The translations under genes were made by a program, and so were the position numbers. Below the pieces are notes generated by a model. The model worked only from the letters and a program-made list of their open reading frames with translations. It did not search any database and had not been told where the DNA came from. From Flavobacterium poyangense (lineage in GTDB: Bacteria > Bacteroidota > Bacteroidia > Flavobacteriales > Flavobacteriaceae), in assembly GCF_011751075.1 (NCBI RefSeq), contig NZ_JAALLN010000017.1, positions 1 to 64,000 of the forward strand: a DNA stretch of 64,000 nucleotides. The letters are read 5' to 3'. Below are positions 10,438 to 18,732 of this stretch, one piece after another (position 1 is the stretch's first letter; each line of letters begins with the position of its first letter).

Positions 10438-10480
10438 AAATCAGGTTGTATGAATTTACAGCCTGATTTTTGGTTTTTTA
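10438..10480 (+). terminator. Rho-independent terminator after the adhesin operon
   Basis: Stem AATCAGGTTGTA (10439-10450), six-base loop, TACAGCCTGATT (10457-10468) with one G-T pair, followed by a T-rich run. It lies 112 bp after the OmpA stop and closes the adhesin/sprF/ompA unit. Confidence 0.75.
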
Positions 10481-10519
10481 AAACTTTCATTTTTTAATGT
10501 TTTTCAATAAAAATAATCC

Positions 10520-10527
10520 TAATTTTG
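10520..10527 (+). promoter_or_regulatory. Candidate -7 box upstream of ligA
   Basis: TAATTTTG fits the Bacteroidota -7 consensus TAnnTTTG and stands 45 bp before the ligA start. No clean TTTG is seen 17-19 bp upstream (TTTTC at 10501-10505 is the nearest), so the call rests on one box. Confidence 0.4.
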
Positions 10528-10572
10528 AGGTACAATTAAACGACATTACAATCTGTATCATTTTAGTATTTT

Positions 10573-12579
10573 ATGAGCATTCAAGAGACCATTCAAGCAT
10601 TACGAAACGAACTTAATCAGCACAATTACAATTATTATGTACTTGACAATGCTACAATTTCGGATTATGAATTTGATGTCAAACTAAAAGAACTTCAGGA
10701 CTTAGAGAATAAGAATCCTGAGTTTTTTGATGAAAATTCGCCAACGCAGCGAGTGGGAGGTACTGTTACCAAGAATTTTCAAACTATTGCGCATCAGTAC
10801 CGCATGTATTCTCTGGATAATTCATACTCTAAAGATGATTTGGAAGATTGGCAAACCCGAATCCAAAAGGTACTTGGGAATGTTGATTTGCAATATACTT
10901 GTGAACTAAAGTACGATGGAGCTTCGATAAGTATTACGTATGAGAACGGAAAATTGGTTCAGGCTCTGACCCGTGGAGATGGTTTTCAGGGAGACGATGT
11001 AACAAATAATATTAAGACCATAAAATCAATTCCGCTACAGCTAAAAGGGAATTACCCGGATAAATTTGATATCCGTGGAGAAATCATCCTTCCGCATGCC
11101 GGTTTTGAAAAAATGAATCAGGAGTTAATCGAAATTGGTGAAACACCCTATTCAAACCCAAGAAACACCGCTTCAGGAAGTTTAAAATTACAGGACAGTG
11201 CTGAGGTTGCCAAACGTCCGTTAGAATGTTTGCTGTACTTTGTAACCGGTAATAATTTGCCTTTTTCTTCCCAGTTTGAAGGGTTGGAATCTGCCAGAAA
11301 ATGGGGGTTTAAGGTGCCAAACGAAGCCAAATTAGTTAATAATCTGCAAGAAGTTTTTGATTTTATCGATTATTGGGACGTTCATCGTCATGAGTTGCCT
11401 TATGAAACAGATGGAGTAGTAATAAAAGTAAACAGCATTCAGCACCAGGAAGAACTAGGTTATACTGCAAAATCACCACGTTGGGCAATTGCTTATAAGT
11501 TTAAATCAGAACAAGTTTCAACCAAACTAAACTCGATTTCGTATCAGGTTGGTCGTACAGGAGCCATTACACCGGTGGCAAATTTAGAACCTGTTCAGTT
11601 AGCGGGAACCGTTGTAAAAAGAGCTTCTTTGCATAATGCAGATCAGATTGAAAAATTAGATATAAGAATTAATGATACTGTTTTTGTCGAAAAAGGAGGG
11701 GAAATTATCCCTAAAATTATTGCCGTAGATTTAGAAAAACGTCCGGAAAATTCGGAAGTAACATTATATATTACGCATTGTCCGGAATGCCAAACCGAGT
11801 TGGTGAGGAATGAAGGCGAAGCCAATCACTACTGTCCTAATTTTTATGGATGTCCACCGCAGATTATCGGGCGAATCCAACATTATATTTCAAGAAAAGC
11901 AATGGACATAGAAGGTCTTGGCGGCGAAACAGTTGCTTTGCTTTTTAATAACGGATTGGTGCATAATTATGCCGATTTATACGAATTGACAGTAGAGCAG
12001 ATTTTGCCTTTAGAAAGAATGGCGCAAAAATCGGCTGAGAATCTGGTAAATGGAGTTCAAAAATCAAAAGAAATTCCATTCGAGAGTGTCTTGTTTGCAT
12101 TAGGAATTCGTTTTGTTGGTGAAACAGTAGCAAAAAAACTGGCTAAACATTATAAAAATATTGAAGCATTAAGTAAGGCCTCGCTAATGGATTTAATTTT
12201 AGTAGATGAAATTGGAGAAAGAATCGCGAAAAGTGTTATTGAGTTTTTTGAAAATCAGGAGAACCAAAGTATAATTGAACGTTTGAAAAATTATGGCGTT
12301 CAATTTGAAATTGTCGAAAAAGTGAATCCGAATGCCACCGATAAATTTGCAGGAAAAACATTTGTTGTTTCAGGTGTTTTTGCTCAATTTTCGCGTGATG
12401 AATTAAAGAAAGCGATCGAGGATAACGGTGGAAAAGTGGGAAGTTCAATTTCTGCAAAAACAGATTTTGTGATTGCGGGAGATAATATGGGACCAGCCAA
12501 ATTGGAAAAAGCGAATAAATTAAATATTCCGATATTATCGGAGGAAGACTTTATAAACAAATTAAATGAAAGCGAATAA
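10573..12579 (+). CDS. ligA: NAD-dependent DNA ligase LigA
   Basis: 668 residues, the usual length. Seals nicks in double-stranded DNA with NAD+ as cofactor, in replication and repair. The adenylation domain carries the active-site motif KYDGAS (about 114-119) and TRGDG; an OB fold follows; four Cys (CPEC then CPNFYGC, about 405-430) form the zinc finger; helix-hairpin-helix repeats follow (ALGIRFVGE, VDEIGERIA); the C-terminus is a BRCT domain (FAGKTFVVSGVF). Its last 14 bp overlap the start of the next gene, so the two are translationally linked. No missing residues noticed. Confidence 0.98.
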   Translation: MSIQETIQALRNELNQHNYNYYVLDNATISDYEFDVKLKELQDLENKNPEFFDENSPTQRVGGTVTKNFQTIAHQYRMYSLDNSYSKDDLEDWQTRIQKVLGNVDLQYTCELKYDGASISITYENGKLVQALTRGDGFQGDDVTNNIKTIKSIPLQLKGNYPDKFDIRGEIILPHAGFEKMNQELIEIGETPYSNPRNTASGSLKLQDSAEVAKRPLECLLYFVTGNNLPFSSQFEGLESARKWGFKVPNEAKLVNNLQEVFDFIDYWDVHRHELPYETDGVVIKVNSIQHQEELGYTAKSPRWAIAYKFKSEQVSTKLNSISYQVGRTGAITPVANLEPVQLAGTVVKRASLHNADQIEKLDIRINDTVFVEKGGEIIPKIIAVDLEKRPENSEVTLYITHCPECQTELVRNEGEANHYCPNFYGCPPQIIGRIQHYISRKAMDIEGLGGETVALLFNNGLVHNYADLYELTVEQILPLERMAQKSAENLVNGVQKSKEIPFESVLFALGIRFVGETVAKKLAKHYKNIEALSKASLMDLILVDEIGERIAKSVIEFFENQENQSIIERLKNYGVQFEIVEKVNPNATDKFAGKTFVVSGVFAQFSRDELKKAIEDNGGKVGSSISAKTDFVIAGDNMGPAKLEKANKLNIPILSEEDFINKLNESE

Positions 12580-13258
12580 ACCGTCTTTGATTTTATTTTT
12601 TCTAGCCTTATTCTTTACAATCATTTTTGGTTGGACGGGACAGGATTTCTTGGTAATCTATACCAAATCGATCGTTCTTCCGGCTATTTTTATTTATTTT
12701 CTAATTAGCAGCGATTTTAGAATCGGTAAAATAGAAAGTCTAATTTTTTTATTTTGTTTTATAGGTCAGATCTTTGAGATAATGGCCATTGAAATTTCTG
12801 AGGTTGGTGGTGTAGTGAGCTTTTTGATTGTTTATCTTTTGCTGTTATTAATTTTTGTACGGGAGCACGAAAAATTAAAACTAACCAGAAAAGATGTTTT
12901 GCCAATAGCCATAATTATTATATTTCTGGTGTATCTGTTGGTTTCCATATTAAACATGCAGTTCTATAATATGAAGCGGTTTATTATTCTTTATACGATC
13001 TACGGAATTGTTTTGGGCTTTGTCAGTTATTTTTGTTTTGCGAGTTACATCACAAAAGGAACTCATATCGCATTACTGATGTCGTTAATGGCTATCAGTT
13101 ATATGTTCTCGGATATATTTTATGTTTTTAATGAATATTTTTCCTATTCAGTTGTCCTAGGGTTAATTCGCGATACTACTCAAATTTTAGCCTACTATTT
13201 TATGGTAGAATATTTTTTAGAGAAGATTAAAGTCCAGAAGAAAATGAGGTCACACTAA
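12566..13258 (+). CDS. Polytopic membrane protein, YhhN/TMEM86-like
   Basis: 230 residues with about eight hydrophobic helices and short polar loops, ending in a basic tail (KIKVQKKMRSH). Topology, length and the last helix region (RDTTQILAYYFMVEYF) resemble the YhhN family, whose animal members are lysoplasmalogenases; flavobacterial members are uncharacterised. The family call is by overall resemblance only. The gene overlaps ligA by 14 bp and ends inside the first arm of a strong hairpin that separates it from convergent genes. It could simply be an unassigned membrane protein. Confidence 0.6.
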   Translation: MKANKPSLILFFLALFFTIIFGWTGQDFLVIYTKSIVLPAIFIYFLISSDFRIGKIESLIFLFCFIGQIFEIMAIEISEVGGVVSFLIVYLLLLLIFVREHEKLKLTRKDVLPIAIIIIFLVYLLVSILNMQFYNMKRFIILYTIYGIVLGFVSYFCFASYITKGTHIALLMSLMAISYMFSDIFYVFNEYFSYSVVLGLIRDTTQILAYYFMVEYFLEKIKVQKKMRSH

Positions 13259-13307
13259 ACTCCGTTGTTTGATAAAAAACAAACTCGGATTTCTTTAGAG
13301 TGTGACC
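13248..13307. terminator. Bidirectional hairpin between convergent genes
   Basis: Perfect 9-bp outer arms GGTCACACT (13248-13256) and AGTGTGACC (13299-13307) enclose a weaker inner stem around CCGTTGTTT and AAACAAACTCGG. The upstream arm overlaps the YhhN-like stop codon. Position between two gene ends facing each other suggests shared termination. Confidence 0.6.
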
Positions 13308-13329
13308 AAAAGTTTAGACGAATTTGTAA

Positions 13330-14244
13330 TTAATTCGGGATTACGGGGTTTTCAGATACTTCACCAGTAATAACATCAATTGTTTTGTACGTGTAAAGCA
13401 GTATTTTGTTTTCAAAAAAGTTACTCGAGAATCTTCCACGAAATTGGTACCCTTCAATTTGTTTTATAATTTCTCCGGTTGTTGCATCAATAACATATTC
13501 GGCTCCCCATTGATTTGTTTCGGTTGAAGAGGTGTATACGGCTAAATTTTGTCCGTCTTCGGTTTGAAATATTGAGGAACAATTAATGCGCCCACCTTGT
13601 TCTCCTAAAAAATTAAAGTCTTTGCTCCATTTAATTTTATAATTTCTGTCGAGGCAATACAAAACATTTGTTTCTGTGATCAAATAAATAAAAGCAGCAT
13701 CAACAGAAAATTTTATTTGACTGATTATTTCTTTAATGCCCAATTTAATCGTTTCGGTATGACCAGTTTTAAAATCGAACAGATAGCAAGTGTCTTTGCT
13801 TTTTTCGCAAGGAGCGATAAAAGTATCGTTTAGAACATCTAAATCTCCTTTATAAGTTCTTATTTGTTTCGGTAGTTCAGCGGTGATTTGCTGAAGCGAT
13901 AAATCATAACAGAAAGGTTTCTTTTTGTCGGCAACAATTAGAATTTTATCTCCTTTAAGATTAAATTCAACATCGTAAACATAATAATCGTTCGTATTTA
14001 ATAATACGTTTTGATTTTCATGCTCTATAATTGCCAGATCGGTTCTATAGGCTCTTTTGTAAGATGAAATTGCTGTAATAGCAATTCTTTTTCCATCTGT
14101 TGAAAGTCCTTTTGCATCCCAGTCGGGATAATTGTTTACATATTTCTTTTCCTGAGTAGTAAAGTCAAATATGAAAAGCCCATTTGGGTTGTTTGGTTTT
14201 CTTTTTTCAAACAACCCAATTTTAGTATGTTTGTTTACAATCAT
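13330..14244 (-). CDS. Cytoplasmic beta-propeller-like protein of unknown function
   Basis: 304 residues without signal peptide or membrane segment. Repeated patterns of about 40-45 residues such as GLFIFDFTTQEKKY, GLSTDGKRIAIT, VEFNLKGDKILIV and YLFDFKTGHTETI look like WD40/YVTN-type propeller blades. Such proteins usually serve as binding platforms; nothing indicates the partner. It is the third gene of a minus-strand group with the two halves of a 5'-nucleotidase, 24 bp after the metallophosphatase. Function is not assignable from sequence. Confidence 0.6.
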   Translation of the reverse strand: MIVNKHTKIGLFEKRKPNNPNGLFIFDFTTQEKKYVNNYPDWDAKGLSTDGKRIAITAISSYKRAYRTDLAIIEHENQNVLLNTNDYYVYDVEFNLKGDKILIVADKKKPFCYDLSLQQITAELPKQIRTYKGDLDVLNDTFIAPCEKSKDTCYLFDFKTGHTETIKLGIKEIISQIKFSVDAAFIYLITETNVLYCLDRNYKIKWSKDFNFLGEQGGRINCSSIFQTEDGQNLAVYTSSTETNQWGAEYVIDATTGEIIKQIEGYQFRGRFSSNFFENKILLYTYKTIDVITGEVSENPVIPN

Positions 14245-14268
14245 AGTATAGCAGGGCTCATTAGTGTG

Positions 14269-15180
14269 TTATACAACAATTGATCTGCCGTGATTGCTGT
14301 GTGCTTTATCTTTGTCAAAATAGAAATCAATTCGGCCTAAGTTAATTCCGTAACAACCTACTTGATTAACCAGTACTTCTGTGCCGATTTTGTTTTTTAC
14401 AATAGTCGGTTTATCTAAAAAGGTATGTGTATGTCCGCCAATAATTAAATCAATATCCTGAGTCAATTGCGCTAATTTTAAATCGCAGATTCTTGAAGGT
14501 TCATTTTTATAGTCATAACCCAAGTGAGAAAGACAGATGACAAGATCGCATTTTTCTTCTTTTTTTAATATTCGGGTCATGTCCTGAGCAATTTCTACAG
14601 GATTGTTGTAGACAGTTTCTTTATACAGCTGTTTGTCAACTAAACCTGCAAGCTCAATTCCAAGACCGAAAACGCCTACTTTGATTCCGTTTTTATTAAA
14701 GATTTTATAAGGTTTTACCAGTCCGTTCATAACGGTGTTTTTAAAATCATAATTAGAGCAAATAAAATCAAAAGTAGCATGAGGCATTTGTACGTGTAAA
14801 CCATCAAGTCCATTATCGAAGTCATGATTTCCGATCGTTGATGCATCGTATTTCATCATGCTCATCAGTTTAAATTCAAGTTCACCCCCGTAGTAATTAA
14901 AATAAGGAGTTCCCTGAAAAATATCACCGGCATCTAATAAAAGAACATTCGGATTTTCTTTGCGAATGGTTTCTATAAGCGCTGCTCTTCGAGATACACC
15001 ACCTTTATTGGCGTTGCGTGGATCATCGGCAGAAAAAGGATCAATATGGCTGTGAACGTCGTTGGTATGTAAAACAGTTAAGTGTTTAATATCGGTGCTT
15101 TCAAAACTGCTTAACGATAAACCTAAGCTTAATAAAGCGGTGCTGGCAGCTGTTTTTTCGATAAATTCTCTTCTTTTCAT
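14269..15180 (-). CDS. Metallophosphatase, catalytic half of a split 5'-nucleotidase
   Basis: 303 residues. The N-terminus MKRREFIEKTAAS followed by a hydrophobic stretch resembles a twin-arginine signal, so export is likely. The dinuclear-metal calcineurin-like motifs are all present: HTNDVHSH (DxH), DAGDIFQG (GD), GNHDFDNG (GNHD), LSHLGYD and GGHTHTF. This is the N-terminal half of UshA/5'-nucleotidase enzymes, which dephosphorylate nucleotides outside the cytoplasm. The protein stops where the substrate-binding C-terminal domain would begin; that domain is encoded by the preceding gene 51 bp upstream. Substrate is inferred from the family. Confidence 0.85.
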   Translation of the reverse strand: MKRREFIEKTAASTALLSLGLSLSSFESTDIKHLTVLHTNDVHSHIDPFSADDPRNANKGGVSRRAALIETIRKENPNVLLLDAGDIFQGTPYFNYYGGELEFKLMSMMKYDASTIGNHDFDNGLDGLHVQMPHATFDFICSNYDFKNTVMNGLVKPYKIFNKNGIKVGVFGLGIELAGLVDKQLYKETVYNNPVEIAQDMTRILKKEEKCDLVICLSHLGYDYKNEPSRICDLKLAQLTQDIDLIIGGHTHTFLDKPTIVKNKIGTEVLVNQVGCYGINLGRIDFYFDKDKAHSNHGRSIVV

Positions 15181-15231
15181 TGGTGTCTTTTTTAGCTGTA
15201 TGCTGAGGTATTAAGTGTAATTTAAATTGAA

Positions 15232-16008
15232 TTATTCTTCTGTTATTCGGATGTCTTTCGGCACCGGAACCGTATCGACTTCTCTGAAGTAATCAATCAG
15301 CGCATCTCGAAGTTTGTAATTCAAATCAAATTTCTGAGTAGTTTTTAAGAAAAATTTCATGCTGTCTCCGGCACTTGCCAGATAATCGTTGGTAGCAACG
15401 TAATATACTTTGTTTAGATCAAGTGGTTTTCCCTGAACAAGTATATTTGTTGGAGTTTTATCTTTAGAGATTGTAAAAGTCATTCCCGATAATGGGTGAG
15501 CTTTTTTCTCCTTAATAATATAAGCGGCCATTTCTGAGATTTGCTGTCCCTTTAAAGCCAGAACCACCAAACTGTTTTCAAATGGCATAATTTCAAAAGC
15601 CGTTCTTTTGGTAACATTACCCTTTGGTAAAATAGAACGTATGCCGCCATGATTTAAAAAGCACAAATCAATATCTTTTTTCTCACGAGCGTTAAAAACG
15701 ATATTTCCTCTTTTTAAGCAAATATCAGTCATTAGATTACCAATAGTAGTTTGCCATTTACCGGTACTTTTTTCCAGTGTTTCCGGGCAATACGCTAAAA
15801 TACTGTCTAAATCTTTATTGATATTGTTGCGATAGGGAGCAATGAAAGTTTCGATTGCAGGAGTTAGTGAAGCTTTCTCTGTTATCGGAAGCTGTTTCCC
15901 TTCTATCTTCGTTAAATTGTAGTTCTTGCTACAAGAACATATAAAAAAAAGTGTTAAGAATATAACAAAAAGTTTTAAAACCCCGTTATACTTTTTTAGT
16001 TTTACCAT
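15232..16008 (-). CDS. Lipoprotein with 5'-nucleotidase C-terminal domain
   Basis: 258 residues. A signal peptide ends in the lipobox FICSC, so the protein should be lipid-anchored. The remainder matches the 5_nucleotid_C domain: GNLMTDICL, LNHGGIRSILPKGNVT, FEIMPFENSLVVLAL and ATNDYLASAGDSM, which in UshA bind the nucleotide base and stack it over the active site. There is no metallophosphatase domain here; the next gene supplies it. The two probably act together as one bipartite nucleotidase at the cell envelope. Confidence 0.85.
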   Translation of the reverse strand: MVKLKKYNGVLKLFVIFLTLFFICSCSKNYNLTKIEGKQLPITEKASLTPAIETFIAPYRNNINKDLDSILAYCPETLEKSTGKWQTTIGNLMTDICLKRGNIVFNAREKKDIDLCFLNHGGIRSILPKGNVTKRTAFEIMPFENSLVVLALKGQQISEMAAYIIKEKKAHPLSGMTFTISKDKTPTNILVQGKPLDLNKVYYVATNDYLASAGDSMKFFLKTTQKFDLNYKLRDALIDYFREVDTVPVPKDIRITEE

Positions 16009-16055
16009 CTTAAATGCGACTTAAATAATTAATTTTGTAATCTCGTAAATGTACT

Positions 16056-16568
16056 ATGTTTTTAAATTACATAAAGGAATTTTTTATAAAAAAATCATTA
16101 AAAAATAACTGGCGTAGCTTAAAAAACGAAGTATTTACAAGTAATGTACAAACAATTGGTTTACTGGTTGATGAAACGAAGTTTAGCCATTCAAATGAGC
16201 TGATAAAAGAGTTTGTTTCGAATGGAATCAGCCCCGATAACATAAAAATTGTTTCGTATAGCGATAAATTTAAGGAGAAAACAACGTACACAAGCCCCAC
16301 ATTCGGTAAAAAACACATCAATTGGAAGGGAGAAATTACGGCCGATTTCTTAACCGAATTTATCGAGACAGAATTTGATCTTTTGATTAGTTATTATGAC
16401 ATCGAAAAAGTGATTTTGATGCTGATAACCGCTAAGTCAAAAGCGAAATTTAAAGTGGGTTTCGCATCAGTCGATAAAGAATTAAACCGATGGATGATAG
16501 ATACTGCTATAGAAAAATATAAACTTTTCGTTTTCGAATTGTTTAGGTATTTAAAGAACATTAAATAA
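16056..16568 (+). CDS. Conserved flavobacterial protein, DUF6913-like
   Basis: 170 residues, no signal peptide or membrane helix, rich in Lys and Phe. Recognisable as the short protein found immediately upstream of dapA in many Flavobacteria; its function is unknown. Segments IGLLVDETKF, INWKGEI and FDLLISYYD suggest an alpha/beta fold. It begins 47 bp from the divergent nucleotidase gene and ends 15 bp before dapA, so the two are probably cotranscribed. The DUF number is from memory. Confidence 0.65.
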   Translation: MFLNYIKEFFIKKSLKNNWRSLKNEVFTSNVQTIGLLVDETKFSHSNELIKEFVSNGISPDNIKIVSYSDKFKEKTTYTSPTFGKKHINWKGEITADFLTEFIETEFDLLISYYDIEKVILMLITAKSKAKFKVGFASVDKELNRWMIDTAIEKYKLFVFELFRYLKNIK

Positions 16569-16583
16569 AATATAAAGTAGAAT

Positions 16584-17477
16584 ATGCAATCATTAATAGG
16601 AACTGGTGTTGCTCTGGTAACTCCATTTAAAAAAGACTTTTCAATTGATTTTGAAGCATTACAACGAATCGTAAATTTTTCGATCGATGGAGGAGTTGAA
16701 TACCTTGTTGTTATGGGGACCACGGCAGAAAATGCTACCTTGTCTCAAGAAGAAAAAGAGTTGGTTATAAATGCGGTTGTTGAATATAATAAAGGAAGAT
16801 TACCACTTGTATTGGGTGTTGGAGGTAATAATACGGCACAATTGGTTGAAGAATTGAAGACCAGAGATTTTTCAGCATTTGAAGCTATTCTTTCTGTTTC
16901 TCCTTATTATAACAGACCGACGCAAGAAGGAATCTATCAGCATTTTAAAGCAATAGCCGAAGCTTCTCCTATACCTGTAATATTGTATAATGTACCGGGA
17001 AGAACAGCAAGTAATATGTTGCCTGCAACTGTGGTTCGTTTGGCTAATGATTTTGAGAATATAGTAGCCATAAAAGAAGCAGCAGGAGATGTGGTACAAG
17101 CGATGCAGTTGATTAAGAATGCACCAAAGGATTTTTTGGTGATTTCAGGTGATGATATGATTGCTTTACCGATTGTTTTGGCTGGTGGAGCGGGAGTAAT
17201 CTCCGTAATCGGGCAAGGTTTTCCTAAAGAATTTTCAGAAATGATCCGTTTAGGATTGAATAAAAAAGTAAATGAAGCGTTTAAGACACAGTACTTTTTA
17301 TCGGACTGTATTGATATGATTTTTGAACAAGGAAACCCTGCCGGAATCAAACAAGTATTCAAAGCCCTTGGTATTGCTGAGAATACAGTACGTTTGCCAT
17401 TGGTGTCTGTAGACGATGTATTGGCGAACAAATTGAATGAATTTGTTAAAAAAAGCATTAAAGTAGAGCAGGAATAA
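16584..17477 (+). CDS. dapA: 4-hydroxy-tetrahydrodipicolinate synthase
   Basis: 297 residues, standard length. Condenses pyruvate with aspartate semialdehyde, the first committed step to lysine and diaminopimelate. Active-site signatures are visible: GTTAENATL (the usual GTTGE has Ala in place of Gly), YYNRPTQEG with the catalytic Tyr, NVPGRTASN with the carboxylate-binding Arg, and VAIKEAAGD with the Schiff-base Lys. Cytosolic TIM barrel. The upstream DUF6913-like gene shares its transcript; a consensus promoter follows for the next gene. Confidence 0.96.
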   Translation: MQSLIGTGVALVTPFKKDFSIDFEALQRIVNFSIDGGVEYLVVMGTTAENATLSQEEKELVINAVVEYNKGRLPLVLGVGGNNTAQLVEELKTRDFSAFEAILSVSPYYNRPTQEGIYQHFKAIAEASPIPVILYNVPGRTASNMLPATVVRLANDFENIVAIKEAAGDVVQAMQLIKNAPKDFLVISGDDMIALPIVLAGGAGVISVIGQGFPKEFSEMIRLGLNKKVNEAFKTQYFLSDCIDMIFEQGNPAGIKQVFKALGIAENTVRLPLVSVDDVLANKLNEFVKKSIKVEQE

Positions 17478-17505
17478 CGGTATTTTATGATACCAAAAAA
17501 AATAT

Positions 17506-17536
17506 TTTGTAGTAGCTAAATTAATAACTAAATTTG
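17506..17536 (+). promoter_or_regulatory. Consensus Bacteroidota promoter for the bamD-rpoZ-coaBC run
   Basis: TTTG at 17506-17509, 19 bp spacer, TAAATTTG at 17529-17536: both boxes of the TTTG-N17-19-TAnnTTTG promoter. The bamD ATG is at 17604, leaving a leader of about 60 nt that contains a small hairpin (CACCG, GAACTT, CGGTG). Confidence 0.7.
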
Positions 17537-17603
17537 CCACCGGAACTTCGGTGTGATTTTGCTTTGGCATAAGGGTCTGAGTAATCATAATAAAAGTAAT
17601 AAA

Positions 17604-18398
17604 ATGAAAAAAATAGTATCTCTATTAATTGTTGTTGCCCTTTTTTGTTCTTGTAGTGATTACCAAAAAGCATTAAAAAATGATGATGTTGCAGCAAAAT
17701 TTGAAGTAGCAACAAAAATGTATGAGGCTGGAAAATATTCAAAGGCAATTCGTCTTTTTGAACAATTAGCACCTACATATAGAGGTAAACCTCAGGCTGA
17801 AAAGTTGTTTTATATGTTTTCTCAGTCTTATTATAAGACCAAACAATATTATTTAGCAGGATACCAGTTTGAAAGTTTTGTTTCTGGTTACCCACGAAGT
17901 GAGAAAGTGCAGGAAGCTGCTTTTCTTGGGGCATACAGCTATTCAAAATTATCACCTGTTTATAGTTTAGATCAGACAGATACAACAAAAGCATTGGAGA
18001 AATTGCAAGGCTTTATTGATATGTATCCAAATTCAGAATACATTGGTCAGGCAAATGATGCAGTGAAAATTTTAAACGGTAAGCTGGAGAAAAAAGCATA
18101 CGAAAATGCCAAAGGATACAATTTGATTTCAGATTATAAATCGGCACTAATTGCTTTTGATAATTTTATTGCTGATTTTCCGGGAACACCTTTTAAAGAA
18201 GATGCATTGTTCTATAAATATGATTCTGCATACAAATTGGCAATAAACAGTGTTCCGGCAAAAATGCAGGAACGCTTAAATGTGGCAAAGGTAGCGTACG
18301 GTAACTTAATTAAGTTTAAAAGCGATACCAAGTACAAAGAGAAGGCTGAAGAAATGAACGCCAGAGTTGAAACGGATTTACAAAAATTTACTAAATAA
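17604..18398 (+). CDS. bamD: Outer membrane assembly lipoprotein BamD
   Basis: 264 residues from the ATG at 17604 (MKKIVSLLI); earlier in-frame codons would bury the signal peptide, so this start is chosen. Signal peptide with lipobox LFCSC, then tandem TPR helices (KMYEAGKYSKAIRLFEQLAPTY, FSQSYYKTKQYYLAGYQFE, FVSGYPRSEKVQEAAF). BamD is the lipoprotein that, with BamA, inserts beta-barrels into the outer membrane. Position before rpoZ and coaBC is the common Bacteroidota arrangement. Confidence 0.92.
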   Translation: MKKIVSLLIVVALFCSCSDYQKALKNDDVAAKFEVATKMYEAGKYSKAIRLFEQLAPTYRGKPQAEKLFYMFSQSYYKTKQYYLAGYQFESFVSGYPRSEKVQEAAFLGAYSYSKLSPVYSLDQTDTTKALEKLQGFIDMYPNSEYIGQANDAVKILNGKLEKKAYENAKGYNLISDYKSALIAFDNFIADFPGTPFKEDALFYKYDSAYKLAINSVPAKMQERLNVAKVAYGNLIKFKSDTKYKEKAEEMNARVETDLQKFTK

Positions 18399-18407
18399 AA
18401 TAAAGTC

Positions 18408-18725
18408 ATGGATTTAAAAAAGACGAATGCTCCTGTAAACACAATAACTTACAATAAAACAGTTATTGAAGAGCCAACAGGAAATGTGTATGAGGCAATT
18501 ACCATTATGGCTAAAAGAGCAAATCAGATTAATTCTGAAATCAAAAAAGAATTAACTGAAAAGTTAGAAGAGTTTGCTACTTACAATGACAGTCTTGAGG
18601 AAGTTTTTGAAAATAAAGAGCAAATCGAAGTATCTAAATTTTACGAAAAATTACCTAAACCACACGCTTTAGCTGTTCAAGAATGGTTAGACGGTAAAAC
18701 TTACCACAGAGGTACAAATAAATAA
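18408..18725 (+). CDS. rpoZ: DNA-directed RNA polymerase subunit omega
   Basis: 105 residues. The core GNVYEAITIMAKRANQI is the Rpb6/omega signature for packing against the beta' subunit; the acidic middle and C-terminal GKTYHRGTNK match the Bacteroidota form, which is longer in its tail than the enterobacterial protein. Omega helps assemble and stabilise RNA polymerase. It lies 9 bp after bamD and 7 bp before coaBC, clearly in one operon. Confidence 0.88.
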   Translation: MDLKKTNAPVNTITYNKTVIEEPTGNVYEAITIMAKRANQINSEIKKELTEKLEEFATYNDSLEEVFENKEQIEVSKFYEKLPKPHALAVQEWLDGKTYHRGTNK

Positions 18726-18732
18726 TAGTATA

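Noticed and set aside
10368..10466. 32-codon ORF after the OmpA gene (MQNEDTIGSWF)
   Set aside because: It ends inside the terminator hairpin and shows no promoter or family resemblance; probably chance.
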